Notes: generated from the sequence alone by a model not told the origin. A stretch of DNA of 64,000 nt from G963675935 sp963675935 (GCA_963675935.2 OY780964.2:868001-932000); one strand, 5' to 3'; positions 1 through 8,188 are shown, counted from the stretch's first letter. Made by a program: numbers and translations.

Positions 1-1
1 C

Positions 2-1750
2 ATCGCGCGGCTCGACGTGGCCGACCTTTGCGAAAAGCCCGAAATCGCCGGGCCGGGCTTCATCAATCTCCGCCTGCGCACCGACTGGTTGGTCAACCAT
101 CTCTCGGCGGCCATCGGCGACGAGCGATTGGGCGTCGAGCCGGTCGCTCAGCCCCGCACGTTTGTTATCGACTTTTCGGCGCCGAACGTCGCCAAGCCGA
201 TGCACGTCGGGCATATCCGTTCGACGGTCATCGGCGACTCGCTGTGCCGGGTGCTGCGGTTTCTCGGCCACCGCGTGACGAGCGACAACCACATCGGCGA
301 CTGGGGCACCCAGTTCGGCATGATCCTCTATGGCTACAAAAACTTTCTCGACCAAGCGGCCTATGAGCGCAACCCGGTCGAGGAACTTGCCAGGCTGTAT
401 CGGCTCGTCAGAAAGATGATGGACGAGGAAAGTAGCAGGCACACTCCGTGTGCCGAAGGACAGTCGGACGACAACGAAACATCCGACGGCACGGATGAAA
501 CATCCGGTTCCGCACACGGAGTGTGCGGACTACAAGCGAGCGGAGTCCAGGCGGCCGTTTTGGCCGAAACGGCGAAGCTGCACGCCGGCGACGCCGAAAA
601 CCGCCGGCTTTGGGGCGAGTTCCTGCCGAATTGCCAAGACGAAATCAGCCGGGTGTATCGCCGGCTCGGCGTCTCGTTCGACTACACGCTGGGCGAGAGC
701 TTTTATCACGACCGGCTCGCCACCGTGGTCGATGACCTGCTGAGCCGAGGGCTGGCCCGGGAAAGCGACGGCGCCGTGTGCGTCTTTTTTGACGGGATGG
801 AAACGCCGGCGGAAAAAGGGGACAGTCCCCATTTGCCGGAACGGCCCGAAGGGTGCTGCGCACAAATGGGGACTGTCCCCTTTTTTCGCTCAGAAACGCC
901 GATGATCGTGCGGAAGAAAGACGGGGCCTTTCTCTACGGAACGACCGACCTGGCCACGATCCGCTATCGGATGGAGACGTGGCGGCCCGACGCCATTCTC
1001 TACGTGGTCGATCATCGGCAGTCGCTGCATTTCAAGCAGCTTTTCGCCGCTGCGCAACTGCTGGGCTACGACAACGTCGAATTCCAGCACGTCAGTTTCG
1101 GCACCGTGCTGGGCGACAACGGCCGCCCCTTCAAGACACGCTCGGGCGACACCGTGGGCCTCGAAGGGCTTTTGGACGAGGCCGTGCGCCGAGCGCTCGA
1201 GATCGTTTCGGCCAACGACGACGCCAAGCCCGACGGACCGGAGCTTTCCGCCGAGCGGCGGCAGCAGATTGCCGAGCGGGTGGGCATCGCCTCGCTGAAA
1301 TACGCCGACCTCTCGCAAAACCGCACGAGCGATTACGTGTTCAGCTACGACAAGATGTTGGCGATGACCGGCAACACGGCCACGTACATGCAATATGCTT
1401 ACGCGCGGGTGCGGAGCATTTTCGCCCGCGGCGGCGTCGATGTCGAAGCGTTGCGGGCGTCCGGCTCGCCGATCACCTTGAACGCGCCGGCGGAGCGTGC
1501 GTTGGCGGTCGAGCTGATTCGTTTTTCCGAGGCGCTCGATTCGACCGTAGTCGATTATCGTCCGAACCAATTGACGGCGTATCTGTTCGACTTGGCGAAT
1601 CGTTATTCGACGTTTTTCGAGCAGTGCCACGTTTTGCGGGCCGAGACGGAAGAGTTGAAGCAAAGCCGCTTGCTGTTGTGCGATCTGACGGCTCGAACGA
1701 TCCGCCGCGGATTGGAACTGCTGGGCATTGAGGTGGTGGAGAAGATGTAG
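2..1750 (+). CDS. argS: Arginyl-tRNA synthetase, 5'-truncated by the window edge, with two in-frame palindromic inserts
   Basis: Class I aminoacyl-tRNA synthetase charging tRNA-Arg in the cytoplasm. The frame is open to the window edge and begins mid-protein: the GTG at 17 reads as an internal Val, so the true start lies outside. The HIGH-type motif appears as HVGHIRST after KPM, followed by the SDNHIGDWGTQFG block. The stretch KDGAFLYGTTDLATIRYR and the C-terminal anticodon-binding region with TATYMQYAYARVRSI are typical ArgS. Two segments do not fit the family: a Ser/Thr/Asp-rich stretch encoded by 431-533, just after RKMMDEE, and a stretch encoded by 813-886, just before PMIVRKKDG. Both coincide exactly with DNA palindromes and keep the frame open. 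Identification is firm. Whether the inserts are tolerated loops is inference. Confidence 0.96.
   Translation: MARLDVADLCEKPEIAGPGFINLRLRTDWLVNHLSAAIGDERLGVEPVAQPRTFVIDFSAPNVAKPMHVGHIRSTVIGDSLCRVLRFLGHRVTSDNHIGDWGTQFGMILYGYKNFLDQAAYERNPVEELARLYRLVRKMMDEESSRHTPCAEGQSDDNETSDGTDETSGSAHGVCGLQASGVQAAVLAETAKLHAGDAENRRLWGEFLPNCQDEISRVYRRLGVSFDYTLGESFYHDRLATVVDDLLSRGLARESDGAVCVFFDGMETPAEKGDSPHLPERPEGCCAQMGTVPFFRSETPMIVRKKDGAFLYGTTDLATIRYRMETWRPDAILYVVDHRQSLHFKQLFAAAQLLGYDNVEFQHVSFGTVLGDNGRPFKTRSGDTVGLEGLLDEAVRRALEIVSANDDAKPDGPELSAERRQQIAERVGIASLKYADLSQNRTSDYVFSYDKMLAMTGNTATYMQYAYARVRSIFARGGVDVEALRASGSPITLNAPAERALAVELIRFSEALDSTVVDYRPNQLTAYLFDLANRYSTFFEQCHVLRAETEELKQSRLLLCDLTARTIRRGLELLGIEVVEKM
431..533. 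repeat. In-frame palindromic element inside argS (CACACGGAGTGTG family)
   Basis: Arms GTAGCAGGCACACTCCGTGT (from 432) and the near-complement ending GAGTGTGCGGACTAC (at 533) flank about 55 bases. Each arm is itself a small dyad. The element is translated within argS as a low-complexity Ser/Thr/Asp/Glu/Gly segment. Confidence 0.8.
813..886. repeat. In-frame palindromic element inside argS (family A, GGGGACAGTCCCC)
   Basis: AAAAAGGGGACAGTCCCC at the left is mirrored by GGGGACTGTCCCCTTTTT at the right around a centre containing GCCGGAACGGCCC. The same centre recurs in the lipA copy at 41731-41809. Confidence 0.88.
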
Positions 1751-1765
1751 CCTGCGGAGATATAG

Positions 1766-1818
1766 CCGCTTGCGGCTTCGCAAGGATGAGGGATAAAACC
1801 GCTTGCGGTTTCGCAATC
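1766..1818. repeat. Two short palindromes, family E (AAACCGCTTGCGGTTT)
   Basis: GCCGCTTGCGGCTTCGCAA and AAACCGCTTGCGGTTTCGCA lie in tandem just after the argS stop. The same unit recurs near 6481, 42311, 44250, 45213, 48824 and 55184, always in gaps or at gene ends. Confidence 0.75.
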
Positions 1819-1887
1819 CGGGGGGAATATGTGATTCGCGTCTTTCATCACTACATTTGTTGTCGATTGTACAAGAAGGGGTTCATT

Positions 1888-2478
1888 ATGAGATGTGTTC
1901 TTCAGGTGAGTTTATTGACGCTTTTCGGATGTTTTATGGTACAAGGGCTGGCCAGTGCCGAGCCAAAGGCGGAAAATCCCAACATTGCCCAGAAGAAAGA
2001 GCCGGATGCCGCGCCGCCAAAAACCGTTCCAACAAAGCGTCCTGTACGTCAGGATGCTTCCGGACCGCGGCTATTAGGTCTCGGTGCCGGAGACAAAGCC
2101 ACGATTACCTTCTCTTCCACGGGTTGTTTTCACAATGAGCGATTTGAGTTGGTGTTTGCCGGTTCCTCGCCCCAATCGGTGCAAATAAGGAAGCTCGACG
2201 TCGATGGACAGCAGAAGCAGGGGGAAGATTTAGGAGCCGTCTCACTGAATAAAAACGATTGGAAACAACTCAGCAAAGCCATTGCCTCCTACAGGTCAGG
2301 CAGAAAACTTGGCACGAGTACGACGACCGACGACATCTCGATCTCGTGGCCAAACAACAAGCAAGAGCATTTTACCGACACCTCCGGCATACGAGGACGC
2401 ATCTTTAACGTACTTATATCCCGAGCCACGGAAAAAAAGCAACCACAAGCCCCGGCTGCGCCGAATCAGCCGCACTGA
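1888..2478 (+). CDS. Secreted hypothetical protein
   Basis: The ATG at 1888 is preferred because AGAAGGGG lies 7 bases upstream and the longer frame only reads back into palindromes. The 196-residue product starts with a signal peptide (hydrophobic LLTLFGCFMVQGLASA, likely cleaved after ASA). A Pro/Lys/Ala-rich linker follows, then a compact domain containing the segments GLGAGDKATITFSSTGCFHN and SISWPNNKQEHFTDTSG. A Cys inside the signal core could be a lipobox but does not fit well. No family was recognised. It lies just upstream of a remnant of the SPFH gene found 1.2 kb further on, so the region has been rearranged. Confidence 0.7.
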   Translation: MRCVLQVSLLTLFGCFMVQGLASAEPKAENPNIAQKKEPDAAPPKTVPTKRPVRQDASGPRLLGLGAGDKATITFSSTGCFHNERFELVFAGSSPQSVQIRKLDVDGQQKQGEDLGAVSLNKNDWKQLSKAIASYRSGRKLGTSTTTDDISISWPNNKQEHFTDTSGIRGRIFNVLISRATEKKQPQAPAAPNQPH

Positions 2479-2481
2479 CGG

Positions 2482-2628
2482 TTTTATGTACGCGAAGGCG
2501 GCCGCAGTCAAAGCCAGATCGCCAACATGCTGGGGGCCCTGCTCAGCATTTTGACAGCCAAAAAGTTGTGTGTGAAGGTGGAAAAGAAGACTTCTGAAGA
2601 GAACACAAAACAATCGACGCGAAGATAA
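2482..2628 (+). pseudogene. Decayed 3'-end copy of the SPFH/band-7 gene
   Basis: One frame reads FYVREGGRSQSQIANMLGAL and continues LLSILTAKKLCVKVEKK to a stop at 2626-2628. The intact SPFH protein encoded at 3697-5736 ends with the parallel stretch NGQGQSANMLNALLSILTAE then KLGVDVKVKQ. Similarity is clear in protein and DNA (CCCTGCTCAGCATTTT is shared). No start codon or upstream homology precedes it. It is therefore a 3'-terminal duplicate fragment, probably non-functional. Confidence 0.8.
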
Positions 2629-2630
2629 AA

Positions 2631-2697
2631 GAACACTAATCTCCGCTAATTAACGCTAATCAAAGAACATTAGCGGAGATTAGCGAAGATTAGTGTT
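2631..2697. repeat. Palindromic element, family F, left of the GxxExxY gene
   Basis: Thirty-base arms GAACACTAATCTCCGCTAAT... and ...GCGAAGATTAGTGTTC are inverted copies. Within each arm a 10-base unit (CTAATctcCG) is repeated in tandem. Related copies lie at 3160-3216 and 36175-36257. Confidence 0.9.
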
Positions 2698-2760
2698 CCC
2701 GTTGTGGTGTTTTTCTTCGTTTGCGGATGTGTTTTTTCAATTCTTTTTGAAAGGGCGATG

Positions 2761-3168
2761 ATGTTCAAGCAGGAAGGCTACGACTTGATGGGCGCGGCGT
2801 TCGAGGTCTTCAATGAACTCGGCTACGGCATGGCTGAAGAAATCTATCAGCAGAGCCTCGAAATTGAGTTGACCTTGCGCGGAATTCCTTTCGTGTCGAA
2901 ACATTCGCTCAGGGCATTCTACAAGGACCACACGCTGGAAGCCCGTTACACGCCCGACCTGTTCGTATTCAACGGCATCGTTGTCGAGTTGAAAGCCGTC
3001 GCAGAATTGGTTTCGGACCACGAAGCCCAACTCTTCAACTACATGCGGATCGCTCGACAGCCCGTTGGCTACTTGCTCAACTTCGGACACAAGGGCGAGC
3101 TGCAATGGAAACGATTTGTTCTTTCCGATTTGCATGAAAACCACTGGAACAATGAAGCGGAACACTAA
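2761..3168 (+). CDS. GxxExxY family protein
   Basis: The 135-residue product carries the signature GYGMAEEIYQQSLEIEL (G-x-x-E-x-x-Y), followed by YTPDLFVFNGIVVELKAV. That second block resembles the acidic/Lys core of PD-(D/E)XK nuclease folds, to which this family has been linked; its activity is not established. The ATG at 2761 (or 2758) follows AAAGGG. The ORF lies between two full family-F palindromes, and its last codons GAA CAC TAA are the first bases of the right-hand palindrome, so the repeat supplies the stop. This arrangement suggests gene and repeat may have moved together (inference). Confidence 0.92.
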   Translation: MFKQEGYDLMGAAFEVFNELGYGMAEEIYQQSLEIELTLRGIPFVSKHSLRAFYKDHTLEARYTPDLFVFNGIVVELKAVAELVSDHEAQLFNYMRIARQPVGYLLNFGHKGELQWKRFVLSDLHENHWNNEAEH

Positions 3169-3216
3169 TTACCACTAATCTCCACTAATAAAGACACATT
3201 AGCGAAGATTAGTGTT
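3160..3216. repeat. Palindromic element, family F, overlapping the 3' end of the GxxExxY gene
   Basis: GAACACTAATTACCACTAAT at the left is mirrored by ATTAGCGAAGATTAGTGTTC at the right. The left arm provides the final Glu-His-stop of the GxxExxY gene. Confidence 0.9.
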
Positions 3217-3696
3217 CTTTTGTCCCTTTGTTGGAATAAACAGCAGAAAAACATTGTCGAACATTTCCACACGAATCGGCGCTAATGGGAACAGACAAAC
3301 GCAACTGTTTTTTCAGTAAATGTTTCAACTCCCCGGATGGTGCGGAAGAATTCTAATTGCTGCAACAGCTTATTTTCCAACACATTACGATCTCTTCCCC
3401 CCCGCGCCCCCCTGACGGGCGCATTGCACAAGCCGGCCCGATTGATCTAAAATAGCACCCGTTGCACACCTCAATCTTTGCGGGTTTTTTACCCCCGTGT
3501 GCAACCTAGGGAAAAATGGGAGCCGGCGTTCAGCCGGTCCGCGGATTTCAGCGGATACCACGGCATCATGTAAGACGCCTTTTTCCGTTTTTTCCATGAG
3601 CGGCTCTGAGGGGAGCCGAAAACGCCGCTCATCGTTCCCAACAAAATGCTCCCCTCGGTCTTTTGACGCCAAGTCGTCAGCAAGAAAGGACGTTGT
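3217..3696. other. Gene-free stretch upstream of the SPFH gene
   Basis: No convincing ORF. It holds a small dyad, GTTGCACAC (3461-3469) and GTGTGCAAC (3497-3505), around a T-rich loop. The SPFH ribosome-binding site AAGAAAGGA lies at 3682-3690. No promoter was identified with confidence. Confidence 0.5.
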
Positions 3697-5736
3697 ATGT
3701 CTCTGCCTCTCTGGGCAATGGTCACTTTAGGCGCCGCGGCTTTGCTGTTGTTCACGGCGTGGCTCACGACGCGATACATCCCGAACGATCGCATCGGCAT
3801 CGTCGAAAAACTCTGGTCGTGCAAAGGCTCGCTGGTCGAAGGCGCGGTCATCGCCCTCGGCGGCGAGGCCGGCTATCAGGCCGACATCCTGCGCGGCGGC
3901 GTCCATTTCGGCATCTGGCGATGGCAATACCGCGTGCATAAAACCAAGCTGATTACGATCAAACAAGGAAAGATCGGCTATGCTTTTTCGCGCGGCGGCG
4001 AGCAGCTTATGCCCTCGCAAACGCTGGCCCGCGTGGTCGATTGCAACAACTTTCAAGACGCCGCCCGATTCCTCGCGCAAGGCGGCCAGAAGGGCCGGCA
4101 GCGCGGCATTTTGCGCGAAGGCGTGTATGCCATCAATATCGCGCTGTTCAACGTGATTACCGAGGATCGCGTGTTCACGTTGGAATGGTCGAAGGGTCTC
4201 GAAGAATGGCAGGAGCAACTTGAAGAGCTTGAGGGCTTCAGCCCGCTCGTCATCAGCAACAACACCGATCAAATCGGCATTGTCACCGTGCATGAAGGTC
4301 CGACGCTTCCGCCGGGCGAACTGATCGCCCCGGCCGTCGGCACCGAAAAAGACGATCCGCATTTTCACAACAACTATCAGGACATCGAGGCGTTCTTGGA
4401 AGCCGGCGGACGCCGCGGTCTGCAATATACCCCACTGATCGACGGCACCTATTTCATCAACCGCTGGTTCGCCACGGTCAAGCTGATTCCGAAATGCGTC
4501 GTGCCCATCGGACAGGTCGGCGTGGTCGTCAGCTATTACGGCAAGAAGGGGGCCGACACCTCGGGCAAGGAATTCCGGCACGGCGAGCGGGTTCACGAGG
4601 GCGAAAAGGGCGTCTGGGACGTTGCGCTCGGCCCTGGAAAATACGCCTTCAACACGGCCGCCGGCGAAGTCGTGCTGGTGCCGACCACCAACTTCGTCCT
4701 GCACTGGATCACCGGGCGCAGCGAAACGCACCATTTCGACGAAAGCCTGAAGTCGATCGAACTGATCACGGCCGACGCCTACGAGCCGACGTTGCCGTTG
4801 TCGGTCGTGGTGCATATCGACTACCAAAAGGCCCCGTCGGTCATTCAGCGGTTCGGCGACGTGAAGCAATTGATCACCCAAACGCTCGACCCGCTGCTGA
4901 GCGCGTATTTCCGCGACGTGTGTCATCGGAAGAGCATGTTGCAGTTGATCCACGACCGCGACGAGATTCAGTCGCTGGCGCGTGAGGAACTTCGCAAGAA
5001 GTTCGCACAGTTCGACATCGAGTGCGTCGATGTGTTGATCGGCCGGCCCGAGTCGAAACAGGGGGATGCGAAGATTGAGAATTTGCTCGACCAGTTGCGC
5101 ATGCGGCAATACGCGATCGAGCAGGTCGAGACGTTTCAAAAGAAGCAAGAGGCCGCGGTTCGTGAAAAGGCGATGAACGAGGCGACCGCGTTGGCCGAAT
5201 TGCAGGCCGAATTGACGCAATCGCAAGTTCAGATTCGCATTTCCGAAAACGTCGGCGACGCGGAGTTGGCCAAAGCCCGGAAACAGGCCGAAACCACGGT
5301 CGTTCAGGCCGAGGCCCAGGCGAAACAGGCCAAACTGCAAGGCGAGGGCGAGGCCGGCCGCTTGTTGGTCATGGCCGAAGCGCAAGCCAAGCAGGCTCAA
5401 CTGGTTGGCCAGGGCGAGGGCCAAAAGGCCGCGCTGATCGGCGAGGGCGAAGGCCGGCGCATTGCGGCGGTCGGTCAGGCTGAGGCCGCCGTGCTTCAGC
5501 AAAAAATCGATTCCTACCGCGATCCGCGCCTTTACGCCATCGCCATCGTGGCAGATCATTTGCGGCAAAGCCAACAGCCGTTGGTGCCGTCGCAGTTGAT
5601 CAATTTCGGCGGCGGCGAAGGCGGCAACGGCCAAGGGCAAAGCGCGAACATGCTTAACGCCCTGCTCAGCATTTTAACGGCCGAGAAACTGGGGGTGGAT
5701 GTGAAAGTGAAGCAAAGCGATAATCCGAAGGGGTAG
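3697..5736 (+). CDS. SPFH/band-7 (flotillin-like) domain protein
   Basis: The 679-residue protein begins with one membrane segment (LGAAALLLFTAW, residues about 7-24), followed by the hallmark IPNDRIGIVEKLW. A band-7 domain covers roughly residues 270-460 (FDIECVDVLIGRPE near its end). A long Ala/Glu/Gln-rich coiled coil follows, with repeats such as AEAQAKQAKLQGEGEAGRL, typical of flotillin/stomatin proteins that oligomerise at the inner face of membranes. The tail is Gly-rich and ends with a conserved LNALLSILTAEKLG block. That block is duplicated as a remnant at 2482-2628. The start is supported by AAGAAAGGA six bases upstream. No partner gene such as an NfeD homologue is adjacent. Confidence 0.88.
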   Translation: MSLPLWAMVTLGAAALLLFTAWLTTRYIPNDRIGIVEKLWSCKGSLVEGAVIALGGEAGYQADILRGGVHFGIWRWQYRVHKTKLITIKQGKIGYAFSRGGEQLMPSQTLARVVDCNNFQDAARFLAQGGQKGRQRGILREGVYAINIALFNVITEDRVFTLEWSKGLEEWQEQLEELEGFSPLVISNNTDQIGIVTVHEGPTLPPGELIAPAVGTEKDDPHFHNNYQDIEAFLEAGGRRGLQYTPLIDGTYFINRWFATVKLIPKCVVPIGQVGVVVSYYGKKGADTSGKEFRHGERVHEGEKGVWDVALGPGKYAFNTAAGEVVLVPTTNFVLHWITGRSETHHFDESLKSIELITADAYEPTLPLSVVVHIDYQKAPSVIQRFGDVKQLITQTLDPLLSAYFRDVCHRKSMLQLIHDRDEIQSLAREELRKKFAQFDIECVDVLIGRPESKQGDAKIENLLDQLRMRQYAIEQVETFQKKQEAAVREKAMNEATALAELQAELTQSQVQIRISENVGDAELAKARKQAETTVVQAEAQAKQAKLQGEGEAGRLLVMAEAQAKQAQLVGQGEGQKAALIGEGEGRRIAAVGQAEAAVLQQKIDSYRDPRLYAIAIVADHLRQSQQPLVPSQLINFGGGEGGNGQGQSANMLNALLSILTAEKLGVDVKVKQSDNPKG

Positions 5737-5786
5737 TTGAGGGGGGCGTAACTCCTTCGGCATAAGCATGTTGTGGAATTTTGCAT

Positions 5787-5819
5787 CCCTGGGTAGCCGC
5801 TCGGAGCGGCTACCCAGGG
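5787..5819. repeat. Palindrome, family H (CCCTGGGTAGCCGCTC)
   Basis: CCCTGGGTAGCCGCTC is followed by its complement GAGCGGCTACCCAGGG. The same unit occurs as an inverted pair at 19278-19310 and 19412-19444. Confidence 0.8.
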
Positions 5820-5851
5820 CTATCCATGAAATTCGCTTCGGGAGAATAAAA

Positions 5852-5878
5852 CGCGGCGAACAAGTTCGCCGGCTAAAC
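5852..5878. repeat. Half element of family B (GGCGAACAAGTTCGCC)
   Basis: CGCGGCGAACAAGTTCGCCG followed by GCTAAAC matches the right arm of complete family B elements at 9459, 38398 and 49479. The left arm is absent. Confidence 0.75.
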
Positions 5879-5981
5879 GATGCTGAGAAACGCGGGCTAA
5901 TTCCTCCGCCATTTTCCGCCCCTTGTCCAATCGACTCCGGGGGGGTAGGATGATGGTTTCGTCAATTTTTCGGAGCGATCC

Positions 5982-6473
5982 ATGCATCACGTTGTGTCGG
6001 CCTTGGTTCAGAACGTCCCGGGTGTGCTTTCGCACATCTCGGGCATGCTGGCCTCGCGCGGCTATAATATCGACAGCCTCGCGGTGGGGGAGACCGATGA
6101 CCCCCATTTGTCCCGGATGACCTTCGTGGTCGTCGGCGATGACAGCGTTTTGGAACAGGTCCGAAAACAATTGGAAAAAATCGTCACTGTCGTACGTGTC
6201 GATGATGTCGGCTCCGTCGAACACGTCGAACGCGATTTGATGCTGATTAAGGTCTCGACAAAATCCCGTACGCGGAGCGAAATCCGCGAGCTGGCCGACA
6301 TCTTTCGCGGCCGCATCGTCGATGTCGCGCCAGAAATGGTGATGATCGAGATGGCGGGCGAAGAGACCAAACTCGAAGCCTTTATTGAAATGATGCGTCC
6401 TTTTGGAATTATCGAACTTGTTCGCACCGGGCGAATCGCCATGGTGCGGGGAAGAAATAGCAGTGGAGAGTGA
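5982..6473 (+). CDS. ilvN: Acetolactate synthase small (regulatory) subunit
   Basis: The 163-residue protein has the N-terminal ACT domain of IlvN/IlvH (VSALVQNVPGVLSHISGMLA, then RGYNIDSLAVGETDD) and a second regulatory half ending FGIIELVRTGRIAMVRG. It binds valine and tunes the catalytic IlvB/IlvI subunit in branched-chain amino-acid synthesis. Length and motifs match the family. ATG 5982 follows GGAG by 7 bases. The next gene is ilvC, the following pathway step. The catalytic large subunit is not in the window. Confidence 0.96.
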   Translation: MHHVVSALVQNVPGVLSHISGMLASRGYNIDSLAVGETDDPHLSRMTFVVVGDDSVLEQVRKQLEKIVTVVRVDDVGSVEHVERDLMLIKVSTKSRTRSEIRELADIFRGRIVDVAPEMVMIEMAGEETKLEAFIEMMRPFGIIELVRTGRIAMVRGRNSSGE

Positions 6474-6480
6474 TTCGTGC

Positions 6481-6500
6481 GAAACCGCAAGCGGTTTTTT
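6481..6500. repeat. Short palindrome, family E
   Basis: GAAACCGCAAGCGGTTTTTT lies between ilvN and ilvC. With its T-run it could act as a weak terminator or attenuator, but the unit is repeated elsewhere, so it may simply be a repeat. Confidence 0.6.
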
Positions 6501-6553
6501 CTCGAATCCCTTTCCGAACCCAGACCCCAGTCCCTTGACCCCCTAATAACAAA

Positions 6554-7558
6554 ATGTCTGCCAAAACCTACTACGACAAAGACGCCGATCTTTCGCTGTT
6601 GAAGAACAAGACCATCGCCATCCTGGGCTACGGCTCGCAAGGCCATGGCCACGCCCAAAACCTCCGCGACAGCGGCTGCAAGGTGATCATCGCCGAACTG
6701 CCCGGCACGGCCAATTACGATCTGGCCGTCGAACACGGTTTCCAGCCTGTTTCCATCGCCGAAGCGACCAAGCAGGCCGACATCATCACGATCCTCCTGC
6801 CCGACGAGTTGCAGGGCGAAATCTTCCGCACGCAAATCCGCGACAACCTCGCGCCGGGCAACGTCGTGGTCTGCTCGCACGGGTTCAACGTCCACTACGG
6901 TCAGTTCGACGTGCCGAAGGGCGTCTCGACCATTCTCGTGGCGCCGAAGGGCCCCGGCCACTTGGTTCGCGCCGAGTTCGTCCGCGGGGCGGGCGTGCCT
7001 TGTCTGATCGGACTGGGCGACGGCGCCGGGCCGGAAGCTCTGAAAATCGGCCTCGCCTACGCCAAGGGCATCGGCGGCACCCGCGCCGGCGTGATCGAAA
7101 CCAGCTTCGCCGAAGAGACCGAAACCGACCTGTTCGGCGAGCAAGTCGTCCTGTGCGGCGGCCTGAGCGCCCTGATCAAGGCCGGCTTCGAGACGTTGGT
7201 CGAGGCCGGATATCAGCCCGAAATGGCCTATTTCGAGTGCGTCCACGAGGTGAAGCTGATCGTCGATCTGATCTACCAGGGCGGTCTGGACTACATGCGT
7301 TACAGCATCTCGAACACGGCCGAATACGGCGACTACACGCGCGGCCCGCGCATCATCACGGCCGAGACGAAGGCCGAGATGAAGCGGATTTTGGAAGAGA
7401 TTCAGAACGGCTCGTTCGCCCGCGAGTGGCTGCTCGAGAACAAGGTGAACGCCCCGGGATTCAAGGCCATGCGGCGCAAGGAGCGTGCGCACCTGGTCGA
7501 GAAGGTCGGCCGTGGGCTGCGGAAGCTCATGTCGTGGATCAACGCGAAGGAAGTGTAA
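6554..7558 (+). CDS. ilvC: Ketol-acid reductoisomerase
   Basis: The 334-residue class I (short) enzyme converts acetolactate or acetohydroxybutyrate to the dihydroxy acid with NADPH and Mg2+. The Rossmann fingerprint GYGSQGHGHAQNLRDSG is near residue 24. VAPKGPGHLVRAEF and the metal-binding ETETDLFGEQ are present, as is the C-terminal knotted-domain block EVKLIVDLIYQGGL. It follows ilvN on the same strand. No clear Shine-Dalgarno precedes ATG 6554; the preceding region is occupied by a family E palindrome. Confidence 0.98.
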   Translation: MSAKTYYDKDADLSLLKNKTIAILGYGSQGHGHAQNLRDSGCKVIIAELPGTANYDLAVEHGFQPVSIAEATKQADIITILLPDELQGEIFRTQIRDNLAPGNVVVCSHGFNVHYGQFDVPKGVSTILVAPKGPGHLVRAEFVRGAGVPCLIGLGDGAGPEALKIGLAYAKGIGGTRAGVIETSFAEETETDLFGEQVVLCGGLSALIKAGFETLVEAGYQPEMAYFECVHEVKLIVDLIYQGGLDYMRYSISNTAEYGDYTRGPRIITAETKAEMKRILEEIQNGSFAREWLLENKVNAPGFKAMRRKERAHLVEKVGRGLRKLMSWINAKEV

Positions 7559-7572
7559 GGCCGGAAAAAGCC

Positions 7573-7696
7573 CTCGTTCCCACGCTTCGCGTGGGAACGC
7601 ACTGCCGGGGACGCACCGCGTCCCCCCGGCGGCGCCGGACGCAGCGGGCGCGGTGCGTCCTGACGGATGTGTTCCCACGCGGAGCGTGGGAACAAG
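7573..7696. repeat. Two-hairpin palindromic element, family D (GTTCCCACGC...GCGTGGGAAC)
   Basis: CTCGTTCCCACGCTTCGCGT at the left is matched by an inverted copy ending GCGTGGGAACAAG at the right. The centre carries further dyads with GGACGCACCGCGTCC. Sister copies lie at 58633-58777 and 61079-61221. Confidence 0.88.
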
Positions 7697-7813
7697 GGGC
7701 CTGCAAGTGTAAATTTCCGGCAGGACTGGTATTGCCAGAAAAAATTAGTTTGGCACAATAATGGTACTTGGTCGGGTGGGGTATCCGGCCAAAAGTACCA
7801 TTCGGGCCAAACC

Positions 7814-8095
7814 ATGACTACCGTCATCCGTGAAAAAAGTGCGGTTCGCGCTCAGTTCGACGAACTGAAGGTCGGCGATCGCGTCGAGGTGGAACACATC
7901 GTTACGGTGGGCCAGAAGACCTGGCCCGCGAAGACGCGGGGAACCGTCGTCCGCGTCGAACACCGCCGGCATGGGCTGCACTTCCATCGCAATCACGACG
8001 ACAAGGTCTTTAGCGACGTCGTCCTCTTGGAGTTGCCCGACGGCGAGCTGACTTCCGTGGCGGTCGATGAGTTTACGACCATTCGCCACGTGTAG
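7814..8095 (+). CDS. Small hypothetical protein
   Basis: The 93-residue, charged, soluble product contains ELKVGDRVEVEHIVTVGQ and TRGTVVRVEHRRHGLHF. This looks like a small beta-barrel (SH3/KOW-like) fold; that is inference from the alternating pattern and the KVGDRVEV motif. The ATG at 7814 is chosen because the longer frame runs back into the family D repeat. A dyad, GGTACTT...AAGTACC, spans about 7760-7802 just upstream and could be an operator. The stop codon lies in a 21-base segment repeated at 8192-8212. Confidence 0.6.
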   Translation: MTTVIREKSAVRAQFDELKVGDRVEVEHIVTVGQKTWPAKTRGTVVRVEHRRHGLHFHRNHDDKVFSDVVLLELPDGELTSVAVDEFTTIRHV

Positions 8096-8113
8096 AACGG
8101 TTGGCTGCGGGAA

Positions 8114-8188
8114 GGGGACAGGTCCATGTTTTCGGCCTGACGTTTGTCGATAAAAAGCGATTTCTCGCCGAAAAATGAACCAGTCCCC
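8114..8188. repeat. Palindromic element, family A, flanked by a 21-bp direct repeat
   Basis: GGGGACAGGTCCATGTTTTC at the left is mirrored by GAAAAATGAACCAGTCCCC at the right. The segment CGCCACGTGTAGAAcGGTTG at 8084 recurs with one change (c to t) at 8192, on either side of the element. Confidence 0.9.

Noticed and set aside
3727..5640. Minus-strand frame of 637 codons opposite the SPFH gene
   Set aside because: Composition is a mirror of the SPFH coding strand; no recognisable domain or ribosome-binding site.
7748..7765. TTTGGCACAATAATGGTAC as a sigma-54 promoter for the 7814 gene
   Set aside because: The TGGCAC half fits, but the -12 GC is absent at the right distance.
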